A DNA stretch of 64,000 bases, taken from NCBI RefSeq assembly GCF_900107725.1, contig NZ_FNQO01000004.1, positions 174,561 to 238,560 on the forward strand, given 5' to 3'. The first letter of the stretch is position 1; each line of letters opens with the position of its first letter. The notes below the pieces were generated by a model. That model was given only the letters and a program-made list of their open reading frames with translations, made no database searches and was not told where the DNA came from. This DNA is from Microbulbifer marinus. GTDB taxonomy: Bacteria; Pseudomonadota; Gammaproteobacteria; Pseudomonadales; Cellvibrionaceae. The translations under genes were made by a program, and so were the position numbers. Below are positions 35,474 to 44,409 of this stretch, in pieces.

Positions 35474-36730
35474 ATGGATCTAACTCCGCGTATCGACTAT
35501 TTCGGCAGTTTCGACCCCAAGCGTGTCCCATCGCCCTGTTTCGTCGTCGACGAACGGGCGCTGCGCGACAACCTAGAATTACTCGCGGATGTGCAACAGC
35601 GCAGCGGCGCCAAGGTACTGGCGGCACTGAAGGCGTTCTCGATGTGGAGCACCGGGCCTATCGTGGCCGAGTACCTGTCCGGCACCTGCGCCAGCGGCCT
35701 ATACGAGGCCAAGCTCGGTTACGAGGAGTACGGCGGCAAGGATCTCGGCAAAGAGGTGCACGTATTCAGCGCCGGCTACAAGGAGGACGAACTGAAGGAG
35801 ATTCTGCAGTTCGCCCACCACGTGATTTTCAATTCCTTCTCCCAGTGGAAGCGCTACAAGAGCCTGTGCCTGGAAGCGCAGCAGCAGCGTCCGGAACTGC
35901 GCTTCGGCTTGCGTATCAATCCCGAGCATTCCGAGGGACACACGGAACTCTACGATCCCTGCGCGCCCTGTTCGCGCCTCGGCATAGTGCGCTCGCTGTT
36001 TGACGGCGAGGATCTCGACGGTATCAGCGGCCTGCATTTCCACACCCTGTGCGAGCAGGATTTCAAACCGCTGGAACGCACCATCGCGGCGGTGGAGGAG
36101 AAATTCGGCGACCTGATTCCGCAGATGGAGTGGATCAACTTCGGCGGCGGCCACCATATCACCCGTCGCGACTACCAGGTGGACGAACTGGTGGATGCGG
36201 TGCGCGCCTTTTCCGACAAGCACGATGTGCAGGTCTACCTGGAGCCGGGCGAGGCCATCTCGCTGTTTGCCGGCATACTGGTAGCCGAGGTGGTGGATAT
36301 CGCCTGGAACGGCGAGAACCAGGCGATACTCGACGCATCCGCCACCTGCCATATGCCGGATGTGCTGGAGATGCCCTATCGCCCCGAGATCACCGGTGCC
36401 GCCCGCCCGGGCGAACTGCCGCACGACTACCGTCTTGGCGGCCAGAGCTGCCTGGCCGGTGACAGTATCGGCGAGTACAGCTTCAACGATCCGCTCAAGG
36501 TCGGCGACCGCCTGGTGTTCGAGGAGATGGCCTACTACACGATGGTCAAGACCAACACCTTCAACGGTATCCCGCTGCCGGCGATCGCGCTGTGGAACTC
36601 CAGCACCGACGAGCTGAAAATCGTCAAGGAATTCGGCTACGAGGATTTCAAAGGGCGGCTGTCCGGCCCGAATCCACAGCCGGTGGAACCCCGAAGCGCG
36701 CCTGCCGGTACAGATGGCGGATGTGCTTAA
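35474..36730 (+). CDS. nspC: carboxynorspermidine/carboxyspermidine decarboxylase
   Basis: A 418-residue PLP fold-type-III decarboxylase releasing CO2 from carboxy(nor)spermidine to give spermidine or norspermidine. The PLP lysine is Lys53 in ALKAFSMWS. Further signatures are INPEHSEGHTELYDPCAPCSRLG, GLHFHTLCEQ, WINFGGGHHITR, YLEPGEAIS, the catalytic cysteine region SCLAGDSIG, and EEMAYYTMVKTNTFNG. The start was set at ATG 35,474, preceded by GAGTGA; an upstream TTG lacks a site. It is about 40 residues longer than typical NspC, mostly a C-terminal tail (PQPVEPRSAPAGTDGG). It lies third in the polyamine operon. Confidence 0.94.
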   Translation: MDLTPRIDYFGSFDPKRVPSPCFVVDERALRDNLELLADVQQRSGAKVLAALKAFSMWSTGPIVAEYLSGTCASGLYEAKLGYEEYGGKDLGKEVHVFSAGYKEDELKEILQFAHHVIFNSFSQWKRYKSLCLEAQQQRPELRFGLRINPEHSEGHTELYDPCAPCSRLGIVRSLFDGEDLDGISGLHFHTLCEQDFKPLERTIAAVEEKFGDLIPQMEWINFGGGHHITRRDYQVDELVDAVRAFSDKHDVQVYLEPGEAISLFAGILVAEVVDIAWNGENQAILDASATCHMPDVLEMPYRPEITGAARPGELPHDYRLGGQSCLAGDSIGEYSFNDPLKVGDRLVFEEMAYYTMVKTNTFNGIPLPAIALWNSSTDELKIVKEFGYEDFKGRLSGPNPQPVEPRSAPAGTDGGCA

Positions 36731-36781
36731 CTTAATCCGCTCCAGAGATTGGGGCCGCCCCGTATTACCAGGTGTAAAAGA

Positions 36782-37660
36782 ATGCTGTCAGAAAACGACT
36801 ATCCCATATTCCTCGGCTCCGAAATCGAGCAGCCGAAACCGGAAGACGCTTTTTTCCACGTAGTACCCATCCCCTACGAGGAAACCGTGTCCTACGGCGG
36901 CGGCACCGGCAAAGGGCCGGCGGCAATCCTCGAGGCCTCGTGGCAGCTGGAAACGTTCGACAACTTCTCCTCCCCCTGCGAGCTGGGTATTTACACCCGT
37001 TCGCCGGTCAATGTCAGCGGTGCGCCCGAGCAGGTGATGGACAATATCGCCGCTGCCACACGGGAGATCCTCGAGGCGGGCAAGATGCCGGTGGGTATCG
37101 GCGGCGAACATTCGGTCACTTGGGGCGTGATCAAAGGCTACCTGGACGCCGGGATCGAGGACTTCGGCGTAGTGCAGATAGACGCCCACGCCGACCTGCG
37201 CGACCGCTATGAAGGCCAGAAGCACAGCCACGCCAGCGTGATGCGGCTGGTAGTGGAGGCGGGAATCCCGCTGTTCCAGCTCGGCATCCGCGCCTACTGC
37301 GAGGAGGAAATGGGCGCGCGGGACAAATACGGTGTGCACTACCTGGACGCCCACCAACTGGTGCCGACCAATGTGCAGGAGTTCGAGCTACCGGCCGACT
37401 TCCCGTCCAAGGTGTTCTTCACGCTGGACGTGGACGGTATCGACCCGTCGGTCTTCCCCTCCACCGGCACGCCGGTACCCGGTGGCCTCGGCTGGTACCA
37501 GACCCTGAACCTGTTCGAATCGGTGGCAAAGCAGCGTGAGATCATCGGGTTCGATCTGCTGGAATTCGCGCCGATCGAGGGCTTCCACGCCTACGATTTC
37601 GCCGCCGCGCAGCTGCTCTACAAGCTGATGGGCATAGTGCAACGCACCAGAAAGGCTTAG
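36782..37660 (+). CDS. speB: agmatinase (ureohydrolase family)
   Basis: A 292-residue binuclear manganese enzyme splitting agmatine to putrescine and urea. All metal motifs are present: GGEHSVTWG (His110), IDAHADLRD (Asp134, His136, Asp138) and FTLDVDGIDPS; HSHASVM is the usual loop. Length matches bacterial agmatinases. The start at ATG 36,782 has CAGGTG 8 bases upstream; the longer frame from 36,749 lacks one. It is the last gene of the polyamine operon, 51 bases after nspC, and converts the SpeA product directly to the diamine used by the dehydrogenase. Confidence 0.94.
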   Translation: MLSENDYPIFLGSEIEQPKPEDAFFHVVPIPYEETVSYGGGTGKGPAAILEASWQLETFDNFSSPCELGIYTRSPVNVSGAPEQVMDNIAAATREILEAGKMPVGIGGEHSVTWGVIKGYLDAGIEDFGVVQIDAHADLRDRYEGQKHSHASVMRLVVEAGIPLFQLGIRAYCEEEMGARDKYGVHYLDAHQLVPTNVQEFELPADFPSKVFFTLDVDGIDPSVFPSTGTPVPGGLGWYQTLNLFESVAKQREIIGFDLLEFAPIEGFHAYDFAAAQLLYKLMGIVQRTRKA

Positions 37661-37671
37661 CACGGCGCAGG

Positions 37672-37693
37672 CGCCGCTGATCGCGGCGTCGTT
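37672..37693 (+). terminator. possible terminator of the polyamine operon
   Basis: CGCCGC (37,672-37,677) and GCGGCG (37,683-37,688) with a 5-base loop, followed only by TCGTTT. It is 12 bases after the speB stop. The weak T tract makes it uncertain. Confidence 0.4.
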
Positions 37694-37782
37694 TGACACT
37701 TCTTAACGCGCGGGCGTGGCCAAAGCCTCGCCACAAGGGTTAAAATTTAACCTATGTAAGTAATCACTTCGCGGGAGAGGCT

Positions 37783-38448
37783 GTGAAAACACTAAAAGCC
37801 CTGCTCGGCGCCCTGGGCCTGCTCGCGCTGGCGGCATTCGCCTTCAGCCCCCCGGCCGATGCGGCGCCGCGCGGCTATGAGCGCGGCGGGAGCGGCTATC
37901 ACCACCCGTACAAGCACTGGAAGCGACACCACCATCACGGCCCCCGCTACCGCCGGGGCCCGCGCATCTCTATCGGCTTCGTCGCGCCGATATTGCCGGC
38001 CGGCTATATCAGCCTGGCCGTGGGCGGCAACCCTTACTACTACCATGGTGGCTATTTCTACCGCCCGGCCCCGTCCGGCTACGTCGTGGTGTCGGCGCCG
38101 CTGGGGGCGTCCGTGCTGTCCCTGCCCGCCAGTGCCGTGCAAATACAGATCGGCGGCTTCACCTATTACCAGTACGCCGACGCCTATTATCAATGGCATC
38201 CCGCCCACCGCGCCTATGTGGTGGTACCGCCGCCCGCCGGCGCCCCGGTCGCGGCCCCGCCGCCGGCGGGCGGCGCGCCGGTAGCCGGTGGACCGTCGGG
38301 CTATGCGCCGGGCGAGGTGCTCGAGTCCCTGCCTCCCGGCTATACGGCCGAGGTGATCAACGGCGTGCAGTACTACCGCTACGGCAATGACTACTTCATG
38401 CCGACCCAGCGGGACGGCCGCGAGGTGTACGTGGTGGTGCGGCTCTAG
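37783..38448 (+). CDS. secreted DUF6515-type protein
   Basis: A 221-residue exported protein with a signal peptide (about 1-28, …PPADAA). A short His/Arg-rich stretch (KHWKRHHHHGPRYRRGPR) comes next. The conserved domain (about 65-150) has YYYHGGYFYRPAPSGYVVVSA and ASAVQIQIGGFTYYQYADAYY. A Pro/Ala/Gly linker follows, then a second, shorter repeat of the same pattern at the C-terminus (LPPGYTAEVINGVQYYRYGNDYFMP). It is a paralogue of the protein at 30,955-31,779 and probably sits in the periplasm or envelope. The codon after its stop is the last codon of the convergent ycaQ-like gene, so there is no room for a terminator. Function unknown. Confidence 0.82.
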   Translation: MKTLKALLGALGLLALAAFAFSPPADAAPRGYERGGSGYHHPYKHWKRHHHHGPRYRRGPRISIGFVAPILPAGYISLAVGGNPYYYHGGYFYRPAPSGYVVVSAPLGASVLSLPASAVQIQIGGFTYYQYADAYYQWHPAHRAYVVVPPPAGAPVAAPPPAGGAPVAGGPSGYAPGEVLESLPPGYTAEVINGVQYYRYGNDYFMPTQRDGREVYVVVRL

Positions 38449-39549
38449 TCAGCGCGCCGCTGCCAGCCCGTGAAAGCGGGCGAACTGCCCCACTGCCCGG
38501 TTGAAACTGGCCAGCAGCGCCGCACCGGGCTTCGCACTCCAGTGCAGCGCCTCGACGCGCAGCAGTCCCCCTTCCCGGTCCGCCTTCAGGTCCACGACCC
38601 CGGCAAAGCGGTCGCCATAGAGAATCGGCAGGCAGAAGTAGCCGTAGCGGCGTTTCGGCGCCGGCAGATAGCACTCCAGCTGGTAATCGAAGCCGAACAG
38701 CCGCTTCAGGCGCTTGCGCTGCAGCACCAGCGGGTCGAACGGCGACAACAGGCGCACCCGGCGCGGCACCCGCGCCGGCGGCGACGACTCTTCGGCCAGC
38801 ATCAACTCGCTGCCCTGCGGGATCAGTTCGCCGCTGCGCAGCATCTGCTCGACCGCGGCGGCGACCAGTGGTCTGTCGTGGCGGCGCAGGTAGGCGATTT
38901 CCTCCAGCCGCCCGACACCATGGCAGCGCAGGAAAGTCCGCACCAGATGGCGACCGTAGTCCAGGTCGCTGGCGGTGTCCGTCTGGATATCGGACGGTAG
39001 CAACCGCTCCGGCAGGTCGAATACCTTCTGAAAACCGGCGCGGTGACTGACCATCAGCTCGCCCTCGTGGAACAGCTGCTCCAGGGCCTTCTTTTCATCC
39101 GACCACTCCCACCAGCCGCCTTTCGCGCGCACGAAATCGCTGGCCTTCAACTGCCCCTCGGCGCGCACCCGATCCAGCACATAGCGGCAGAGTTTGGCGT
39201 TCTTTTCGAACCAGTGCCGCTGTCCGTCGCGGATGCGGTCCATGCGCACGCGGGCAAAGCGATAGTGTTCCATCGGCAGGTAGGCGGCGGCGTGGGACCA
39301 GTATTCGAAGATCTCGCGGCGCTGCTCCGCCTGTGCCAGGTGCGATTCCCGGTAGCGCGGCAGGCGGTTGTAGAGCTGGTGATGGTGGGCGCGGGTAATG
39401 CGCTGGATCGCATCTAGCTGCAGCGCGCCGAGGTGGCGGACCAGGGATGCCAGGTCGCCGCGCCAGGGGCGGTGGATGTACTGGCGCTCGATCAGCAGCG
39501 CGCAGATTTCTTTGTCGGAAAGCAAGCCTGCCCCTCTAACTGGGATCAA
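38449..39549 (-). CDS. winged-helix DNA glycosylase, YcaQ/AlkZ family
   Basis: A 366-residue protein of the HTH_42 (DUF1006) family. Members unhook DNA interstrand crosslinks and remove bulky or alkylated purines. Three winged-helix domains are expected. The catalytic Q-x-D/Q motif is LGALQLDAI, that is Gln44-Leu-Asp46, the QxD form of E. coli YcaQ and not the QxQ form of Streptomyces AlkZ. IQRITRAHHHQLYNRLP, EYWSHAAAYLP, and the C-terminal LLSPFDPLVLQRKRLKRLFGFDYQLECY are typical. The frame opens with TTG overlapping the dnaB stop (TTGA); other in-frame TTG codons lie 8 and 9 codons downstream, so the start is uncertain. It is the tail of the rpsF-dnaB block and meets the DUF6515 gene with no gap. 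Confidence 0.88.
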   Translation of the reverse strand: MIPVRGAGLLSDKEICALLIERQYIHRPWRGDLASLVRHLGALQLDAIQRITRAHHHQLYNRLPRYRESHLAQAEQRREIFEYWSHAAAYLPMEHYRFARVRMDRIRDGQRHWFEKNAKLCRYVLDRVRAEGQLKASDFVRAKGGWWEWSDEKKALEQLFHEGELMVSHRAGFQKVFDLPERLLPSDIQTDTASDLDYGRHLVRTFLRCHGVGRLEEIAYLRRHDRPLVAAAVEQMLRSGELIPQGSELMLAEESSPPARVPRRVRLLSPFDPLVLQRKRLKRLFGFDYQLECYLPAPKRRYGYFCLPILYGDRFAGVVDLKADREGGLLRVEALHWSAKPGAALLASFNRAVGQFARFHGLAAAR

Positions 39550-40988
39550 TCCCCCTGGTAGTATTCCGGCGCCAGGTTGTCGAAGCGGGTGTACTTGCCG
39601 ACGAAAGCGGCGCGGCAGGTGCCGATCTCACCGTTACGCTGCTTGCCGATAATCAGTTCGGCCATGCCCTTGTCCGGACTGTCCTCGTTGTAGTACTCGT
39701 CGCGGTAGATGAACAGGATCACGTCGGCGTCCTGCTCGATGGCGCCGGATTCCCGCAGGTCGGAGTTCATCGGCCGCTTGTTCGGGCGCTGTTCCACGCC
39801 GCGGTTCAGCTGCGACAGCGCGATCACCGGACAGTTGTATTCCTTCGCCAGCCCCTTCAGCGAGCGCGAGATCTCGGAGATCTCCTGGGTGCGGCCCTCG
39901 GTGGAGCCTTTCACCTGCATCAGCTGCAGGTAGTCGAGCATGACCATCGCCGGCATGCTCTTGGCCTCGGCTTCCTCACGGGTCATCTGCGGGTTGTCGC
40001 GCATCAGCTTGTTGGTGTGGTCGCGCACCGTGCGCTTGACCCGCGCCCGCACCTCGCTCGGGCTCAGCGCCGGGGTGTCATCGATGTACAGGGCCTTGCC
40101 CTTCATCTTCTGCACCGCGCTGGACAGCTTGGGCCAGTCCTCTTCCTGCAGCTTGCCGTTCCTGATGCGGCCCTGGTCGATGCGGCCGATGGACGACAGC
40201 ATCCGCATGACCAGGCTGTCAGACGGCATCTCCATACTGAAGATCATCGTCGGGCGCTCCTGGCTCAGCATCGCCGCTTCGATAAAGTTCAGCGCCAGCG
40301 CGGTCTTACCCATCGACGGACGCGCGGCGAGGATGATCAGTTCGCCCGGCTGCCAGCCGGACGTGCGCTGGTCCAGCTCGGTGAGGCCGGTACTGAGGCC
40401 GGTGATATCGCCCTCGGTCTTGAACAGCTCGTCGATGCGCTCGACGGTCTGCTTCAGCAGCGCGTCGACGCCGACGAAGCCGCCGTCTTTCGCGCGCCCC
40501 TCGGCGATCTCGGTGACGCGGCGCTCGGCCATCTGCAGCAGATCGGCGGAGGCGAGGCCGCCGGGGTTGAAGCTGGTGCGGCTGATCTCACCGGCGGCGG
40601 CGATCAGCTGGCGCAGCATGGAGCGCTCGCGCACTATCTTGGCGTAGGCGACGATATTCGCCGCGGACGGGGTATTCTCGGCCAGTTCGGCCAGGTAGGC
40701 GGGGCCGCCGACCTCGGCCAGCAGGTCGCGGCTGGCCAGGGCTTCCGCCAGGGTGACGATATCGAGCGGTTGCTCGCCATCGGTCAGCGCGCCCATGACC
40801 GCAAAGATCTTGCGGTGACTGGCGACGAAGAAGTCCTCCTCGCTGAGCTGTTCGGCGACGGCATCGATGCGGCCCGGATCCAGCATCAGGCCGCCCAGCA
40901 CAGACTGTTCCGCCTCCACTGAGTGGGGCAGTGGCGAGGTCTCTTCGGTCTGCAATTCTGCGTCGGGGACGGCGTATTCGTCGTTCAT
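39546..40988 (-). CDS. dnaB: replicative DNA helicase
   Basis: A 480-residue hexameric DnaB helicase. The N-terminal DnaG-binding domain (about 20-125) begins HSVEAEQSVLGGLMLD. The RecA-like motor (about 190-460) has Walker A ARPSMGKTALALN, Walker B MVMLDYLQLM, SQLNRGVEQRPNKRPMNSDLRESG and DVILFIYRDEYYN near the end. No intein is present. It loads on single-stranded DNA at the replication fork. It lies 112 bases downstream of rplI with a terminator in between, so it likely has its own promoter, as in other gammaproteobacteria. Confidence 0.97.
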   Translation of the reverse strand: MNDEYAVPDAELQTEETSPLPHSVEAEQSVLGGLMLDPGRIDAVAEQLSEEDFFVASHRKIFAVMGALTDGEQPLDIVTLAEALASRDLLAEVGGPAYLAELAENTPSAANIVAYAKIVRERSMLRQLIAAAGEISRTSFNPGGLASADLLQMAERRVTEIAEGRAKDGGFVGVDALLKQTVERIDELFKTEGDITGLSTGLTELDQRTSGWQPGELIILAARPSMGKTALALNFIEAAMLSQERPTMIFSMEMPSDSLVMRMLSSIGRIDQGRIRNGKLQEEDWPKLSSAVQKMKGKALYIDDTPALSPSEVRARVKRTVRDHTNKLMRDNPQMTREEAEAKSMPAMVMLDYLQLMQVKGSTEGRTQEISEISRSLKGLAKEYNCPVIALSQLNRGVEQRPNKRPMNSDLRESGAIEQDADVILFIYRDEYYNEDSPDKGMAELIIGKQRNGEIGTCRAAFVGKYTRFDNLAPEYYQGD

Positions 40989-41010
40989 GCGGCTTTACTG
41001 GCTACCAGAA

Positions 41011-41048
41011 ACAAAACAGGCGCTGAATCCTCTCAGGAATCCAGCGCC
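41011..41048 (-). terminator. intrinsic terminator after rplI
   Basis: On the minus strand GGCGCTG-ATTCC and GGATTCAGCGCC arms (complement of 41,019-41,048) form a long stem, followed by TGTTTTGTTT. Confidence 0.8.
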
Positions 41049-41100
41049 CGATTGTAGCGCGGCTGGCGCCATCCGGCAGCAGCCGCGAGCTATCAAAGCC

Positions 41101-41547
41101 TTATTCGGCTTCGATGACTACCTTAACGGTAGCGATTACGTCGGAGTGCAGCTGTACGTCAACGTCGTACTCGCCCACTTCGCGCAGCGCGCCTTCCGGC
41201 AGTTTCACTTCGGCCTTGGCAACTTCGACGCCGCCAGCGGTGATCGCATCGGCGATGTCGCGGGTGCCGATGGAGCCGAACAGCTTGCCTTCGTCACCGG
41301 CATTGGCGGTGATGGTCACAACCAGGTCAGCCAGCTTGGTAGCGCGGCTCTCGGCCTCGGCCACCTTGGCAGCTGCGGCAGCTTCCAGCTCAGCGCGCTT
41401 GGCTTCGAACTCAGCGACGTTGGCTGCAGTAGCCGGAATCGCCTTGCCAGTCGGCAGCAGGAAGTTGCGGCCAAAACCGGCTTTGACTTCAACGCGGTCG
41501 CCCACATTGCCCAGTTTGCCTACTTTGTCGAGCAGAATAACTTCCAT
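41101..41547 (-). CDS. rplI: 50S ribosomal protein L9
   Basis: A 148-residue two-domain ribosomal protein. The N-terminal rRNA-binding domain starts [32 protein letters not shown] (family signature); a long alanine/glutamate-rich connecting helix (about 42-75) follows, then the C-terminal domain with [16 protein letters not shown]. Length equals E. coli L9. It is in the conserved rpsF-rpsR-rplI string, downstream of a membrane protein gene. Confidence 0.97.
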   Translation of the reverse strand: MEVILLDKVGKLGNVGDRVEVKAGFGRNFLLPTGKAIPATAANVAEFEAKRAELEAAAAAKVAEAESRATKLADLVVTITANAGDEGKLFGSIGTRDIADAITAGGVEVAKAEVKLPEGALREVGEYDVDVQLHSDVIATVKVVIEAE

Positions 41548-41584
41548 CTCGGTTTCCTCAATTTCAGTTTTGTGCGGATCGCGC

Positions 41585-42415
41585 CTATTTAGCGGAGCGC
41601 CCGCGAATATCTATCCAGCTATCTACCAGTGCCAATCCGCACAGGAATCCGGCCAGTGGCAGTGCCGCGATCACCAGCATGACGTACATCGCCACCAGTG
41701 GGCCGCGGCCCCAGCCGCGGCTGGCCACCAGCCAGTGAATCAGCGCGATGCCGGCCACCACCATCGGGAAGGCGATCACCGCGCCCCAGAACACATAGTC
41801 CTGGGTCACCAGGCTGTACACCCACACCAGCATGCAAACCGCCGCCAGCGGTAGCGGCATGCGCAGCTGGTGAAACTCCTGGCGGAAACCGCCGGGGTTG
41901 TACAGCAGCGCCTGCCAGTAGCGCCCCAGCACCAGGGCCAGGGTTGCCGTAATGGCCGAGATCCAGCTCAGGTACCCGGTCGCGAGCGGCTCGCTGCCGA
42001 ATATCTGCTGCATCTGTTCCGCCTGGCCGCCGCCGGATTCCTCCGCCGCCTGCAACAGGCTCTGCAACAGGCCGCCACTGAACTGGGCGGTGAGCAGAAT
42101 GCCCGCCGCGGCCACCGCGGTCACCGCCACCAGGGCAGCGCCCCAGGAGCGCGAGCTGCGCAGTACCAGCGCGCCGCAGAAAACCGCGGCGAAATGGCTG
42201 GCCGCCAGGCCGGTCATCAGCGGCGACATATAGCCGCTCATGCCCGCGGCAACCACCGGCAGCAGGGCCCAGGCCACAACCATCAGGCCGTCGCTGCTGC
42301 CGCGGCGCAGACTCACCAGAGCCAGCGCCGCCGGGCTGATCAGCGGTATGCCCACCATGGTGATGAGCACCGCCCGCACGCGCCCGCGCATAATGAATTC
42401 AGCCAGGGCACGCAC
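41585..42415 (-). CDS. membrane protein of the rpsR-rplI locus, unknown function
   Basis: A 276-residue inner-membrane protein with about eight hydrophobic helices. Proteins of this size and topology sit between rpsR and rplI in Pseudomonas and relatives; their function is unknown. Residues about 112-140 form an extracellular or cytoplasmic Gln/Glu-rich loop ([18 protein letters not shown]). It starts with GTG at 42,415, with AGAGAAG upstream; an ATG eight codons in is an alternative. It is 37 bases upstream of rplI and co-transcribed with the ribosomal genes. Confidence 0.85.
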   Translation of the reverse strand: MRALAEFIMRGRVRAVLITMVGIPLISPAALALVSLRRGSSDGLMVVAWALLPVVAAGMSGYMSPLMTGLAASHFAAVFCGALVLRSSRSWGAALVAVTAVAAAGILLTAQFSGGLLQSLLQAAEESGGGQAEQMQQIFGSEPLATGYLSWISAITATLALVLGRYWQALLYNPGGFRQEFHQLRMPLPLAAVCMLVWVYSLVTQDYVFWGAVIAFPMVVAGIALIHWLVASRGWGRGPLVAMYVMLVIAALPLAGFLCGLALVDSWIDIRGRSAK

Positions 42416-42469
42416 TTCTAGATAGCTTCTCTTGTAAAGCGTCTAAGCACAAAAACCTAAGTTCTGGGC

Positions 42470-42700
42470 TTAGGCTTCGTGGCTGTCCGTGTACGGCAGC
42501 AGGGCCAGGTAGCGAGCGCGCTTGACCGCAGTGGCCAGCTGGCGCTGATACTTGGCTTTGGTGCCAGTGATACGGCTCGGAACAATCTTGCCAGTTTCAG
42601 AAACGTAGGCTTTCAGGGTATCGAGATCTTTGTAGTCGATACGCTTTACGCCTTCAGCGGTGAAACGGCAGAACTTACGACGACGGAAAAAACGTGCCAT
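42470..42700 (-). CDS. rpsR: 30S ribosomal protein S18
   Basis: A 76-residue protein matching S18 throughout: [12 protein letters not shown] at the N-terminus, [21 protein letters not shown] and [20 protein letters not shown]. It forms a platform heterodimer with S6. It is 12 bases after rpsF, as is usual. Confidence 0.98.
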   Translation of the reverse strand: MARFFRRRKFCRFTAEGVKRIDYKDLDTLKAYVSETGKIVPSRITGTKAKYQRQLATAVKRARYLALLPYTDSHEA

Positions 42701-42712
42701 CAGATAATCCCC

Positions 42713-43165
42713 TTACTCTTCGCTTTCGGCGTTATCGGAAGATTGCTCTTCCGCGGATTCGTCATCGGACTCCTGCTCGGAGCGCTCGCGACGTTCGGAG
42801 CGCTCAGCGCGCTCGGCGCGGGCAGCTTTGCGCTCGCGGCTCTCTTTTTCCGCCTTCATGATCGGGCTTTCTTCGGTGATCGCTTCGTCTTCGCGAATCA
42901 CCAGGTTGCGCAGAACCGCGTCGTTGTAACGGAAGTTGGTAGTCAGCTCTTCCAGAGCCTCTTCCGTGCACTCGACGTTCAGCAGCACGTAGTGCGCTTT
43001 GTGGATCTTGTTGATCGGGTAAGCCAGACGGCGACGGCCCCAATCTTCCAGACGGTGAACCTGGCCACCGCTGTCTTTGATGGTAGCGGTGTAACGCTCC
43101 ACCATACCGGGGACCTGCTCGCTCTGATCCGGGTGGACCAGGAATACAATTTCGTAATGACGCAT
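42713..43165 (-). CDS. rpsF: 30S ribosomal protein S6
   Basis: A 150-residue S6: [35 protein letters not shown] and [10 protein letters not shown] are the core (about 1-100). The C-terminal tail (about 104-150) is longer than in E. coli and is built of alternating R/E runs ending in an acidic stretch (…[19 protein letters not shown]). E. coli S6 is modified by RimK at its C-terminal glutamates; this tail also ends in EE. It heads the rpsF-rpsR-membrane protein-rplI operon. Confidence 0.97.
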   Translation of the reverse strand: MRHYEIVFLVHPDQSEQVPGMVERYTATIKDSGGQVHRLEDWGRRRLAYPINKIHKAHYVLLNVECTEEALEELTTNFRYNDAVLRNLVIREDEAITEESPIMKAEKESRERKAARAERAERSERRERSEQESDDESAEEQSSDNAESEE

Positions 43166-43450
43166 TTTCGCTCCTTACGGGTTAAACAGCCTCCCGGGCA
43201 ATCCGGTGAGGCAAGGAGAGCAACGTGCCGACTTGCGGGGGCACATTGCGGGCGGCGTATTCTAGGCACTTGCCCTCTTGGTTGCAAGTTAACCAATCCC
43301 CCCAGGCCCGACACCGCTGCCGGGCCGGCCAGCGGCGGATCGAGCGGCGCTCGCCCCTTGCGAGGAAACGGCTACCGGGACGAGCGAATCGGTCATCCGG
43401 GCGCGGGGCGCCACTGGCTATAGTATCCGGCCACCACTGCGAGAAACGCG

Positions 43451-44302
43451 ATGCACCAGCGGACCCTCAGCCTCAAGTTTGGCCCATTTCAGGTGCCGGT
43501 CAGTGTCAGCCACCTCAATGGCGACGGCCCACTGGCACTGATCCTGCCGGCTCTGGGCGTGCCGGCGGCCAAATATGCGCTGCTGCAACAGGAGCTGCAC
43601 GAGCGCGGCTACCACACCGCGGTCACCGAGCTGCCCGGCACGGGAGGCAGCCATCCCCGACCCCACCGCGGCGCCGACTACGGTTACAGCGACCTGGTGC
43701 TCACCTTTATTCCGCAGCTGCTGCGGTTGCTGCAACAGCAGTTCGGCCGCGGGCCGGCGCTGATTCTCGGCCACAGCATCGGCGGCCAGACCGCGACGCT
43801 GGCGGCCAGGGCCGGACTGACCGGCGACGCCAGGATCGTCAGCGTCGCCGCGGGACATATCCACTACCGCTGCTGGCGGGGGGCACAGCGGTTGCAGCTG
43901 CTCGGGGCCGCAGCGCTGGCCGGTATCGTCGCCAACCTGCTCGGCTACTTCCCCGGCGCACGGCTCGGTTTCGGCGGACGCGAAGCCCGAGGCCTGATGA
44001 CAGACTGGTCGCGCTCGATCTTCAGCGGGCAGTTCGCGCCGGAGAAGCGCTTTTCTACGGCGCCGCAGGGCGCGCAGCCGACGCTGCATATCGCGCTGCA
44101 CGGAGACCCGTTTGCCCCGCTGCAGGCCACGCGCAGGCTTGCGGCGATTACCGGTGGCGAAGCCCGGCAACTGCCGGCGACCTACCCGAAGGGCAACCCC
44201 CACCTGAGCTGGATCAAGAATCCGGGACCGGTTGCCGCAGCGGTCGACGAATGGCTGGAACCGGGAGGAGTAGCGAAACCAGCCGCGACCGTAACCGGCT
44301 AG
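43451..44302 (+). CDS. alpha/beta hydrolase
   Basis: A 283-residue alpha/beta-hydrolase-fold protein. The nucleophile elbow is LILGHSIGGQTA. The oxyanion region may be ILPALGVPAAKY near residue 36, and the C-terminal NPHLSWIKNPGP holds a likely catalytic histidine. No signal peptide is seen. It resembles the predicted serine hydrolases of the YheT/COG4757 type; substrate unknown. It is divergent from rpsF and has a GAGAAA site before its ATG. The dioxygenase gene follows after 107 bases but shows no functional link. Confidence 0.83.
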   Translation: MHQRTLSLKFGPFQVPVSVSHLNGDGPLALILPALGVPAAKYALLQQELHERGYHTAVTELPGTGGSHPRPHRGADYGYSDLVLTFIPQLLRLLQQQFGRGPALILGHSIGGQTATLAARAGLTGDARIVSVAAGHIHYRCWRGAQRLQLLGAAALAGIVANLLGYFPGARLGFGGREARGLMTDWSRSIFSGQFAPEKRFSTAPQGAQPTLHIALHGDPFAPLQATRRLAAITGGEARQLPATYPKGNPHLSWIKNPGPVAAAVDEWLEPGGVAKPAATVTG

Positions 44303-44409
44303 CGCCTGCACGCTGTCTGGCGGCGCGCTATTGCAGTGATCCCGAGCTGATTCGTCTTGTTATGGTAGCCGCCGTTGCGCTGCGTTAATTTGCTACCCAG
44401 GATGGAGAA

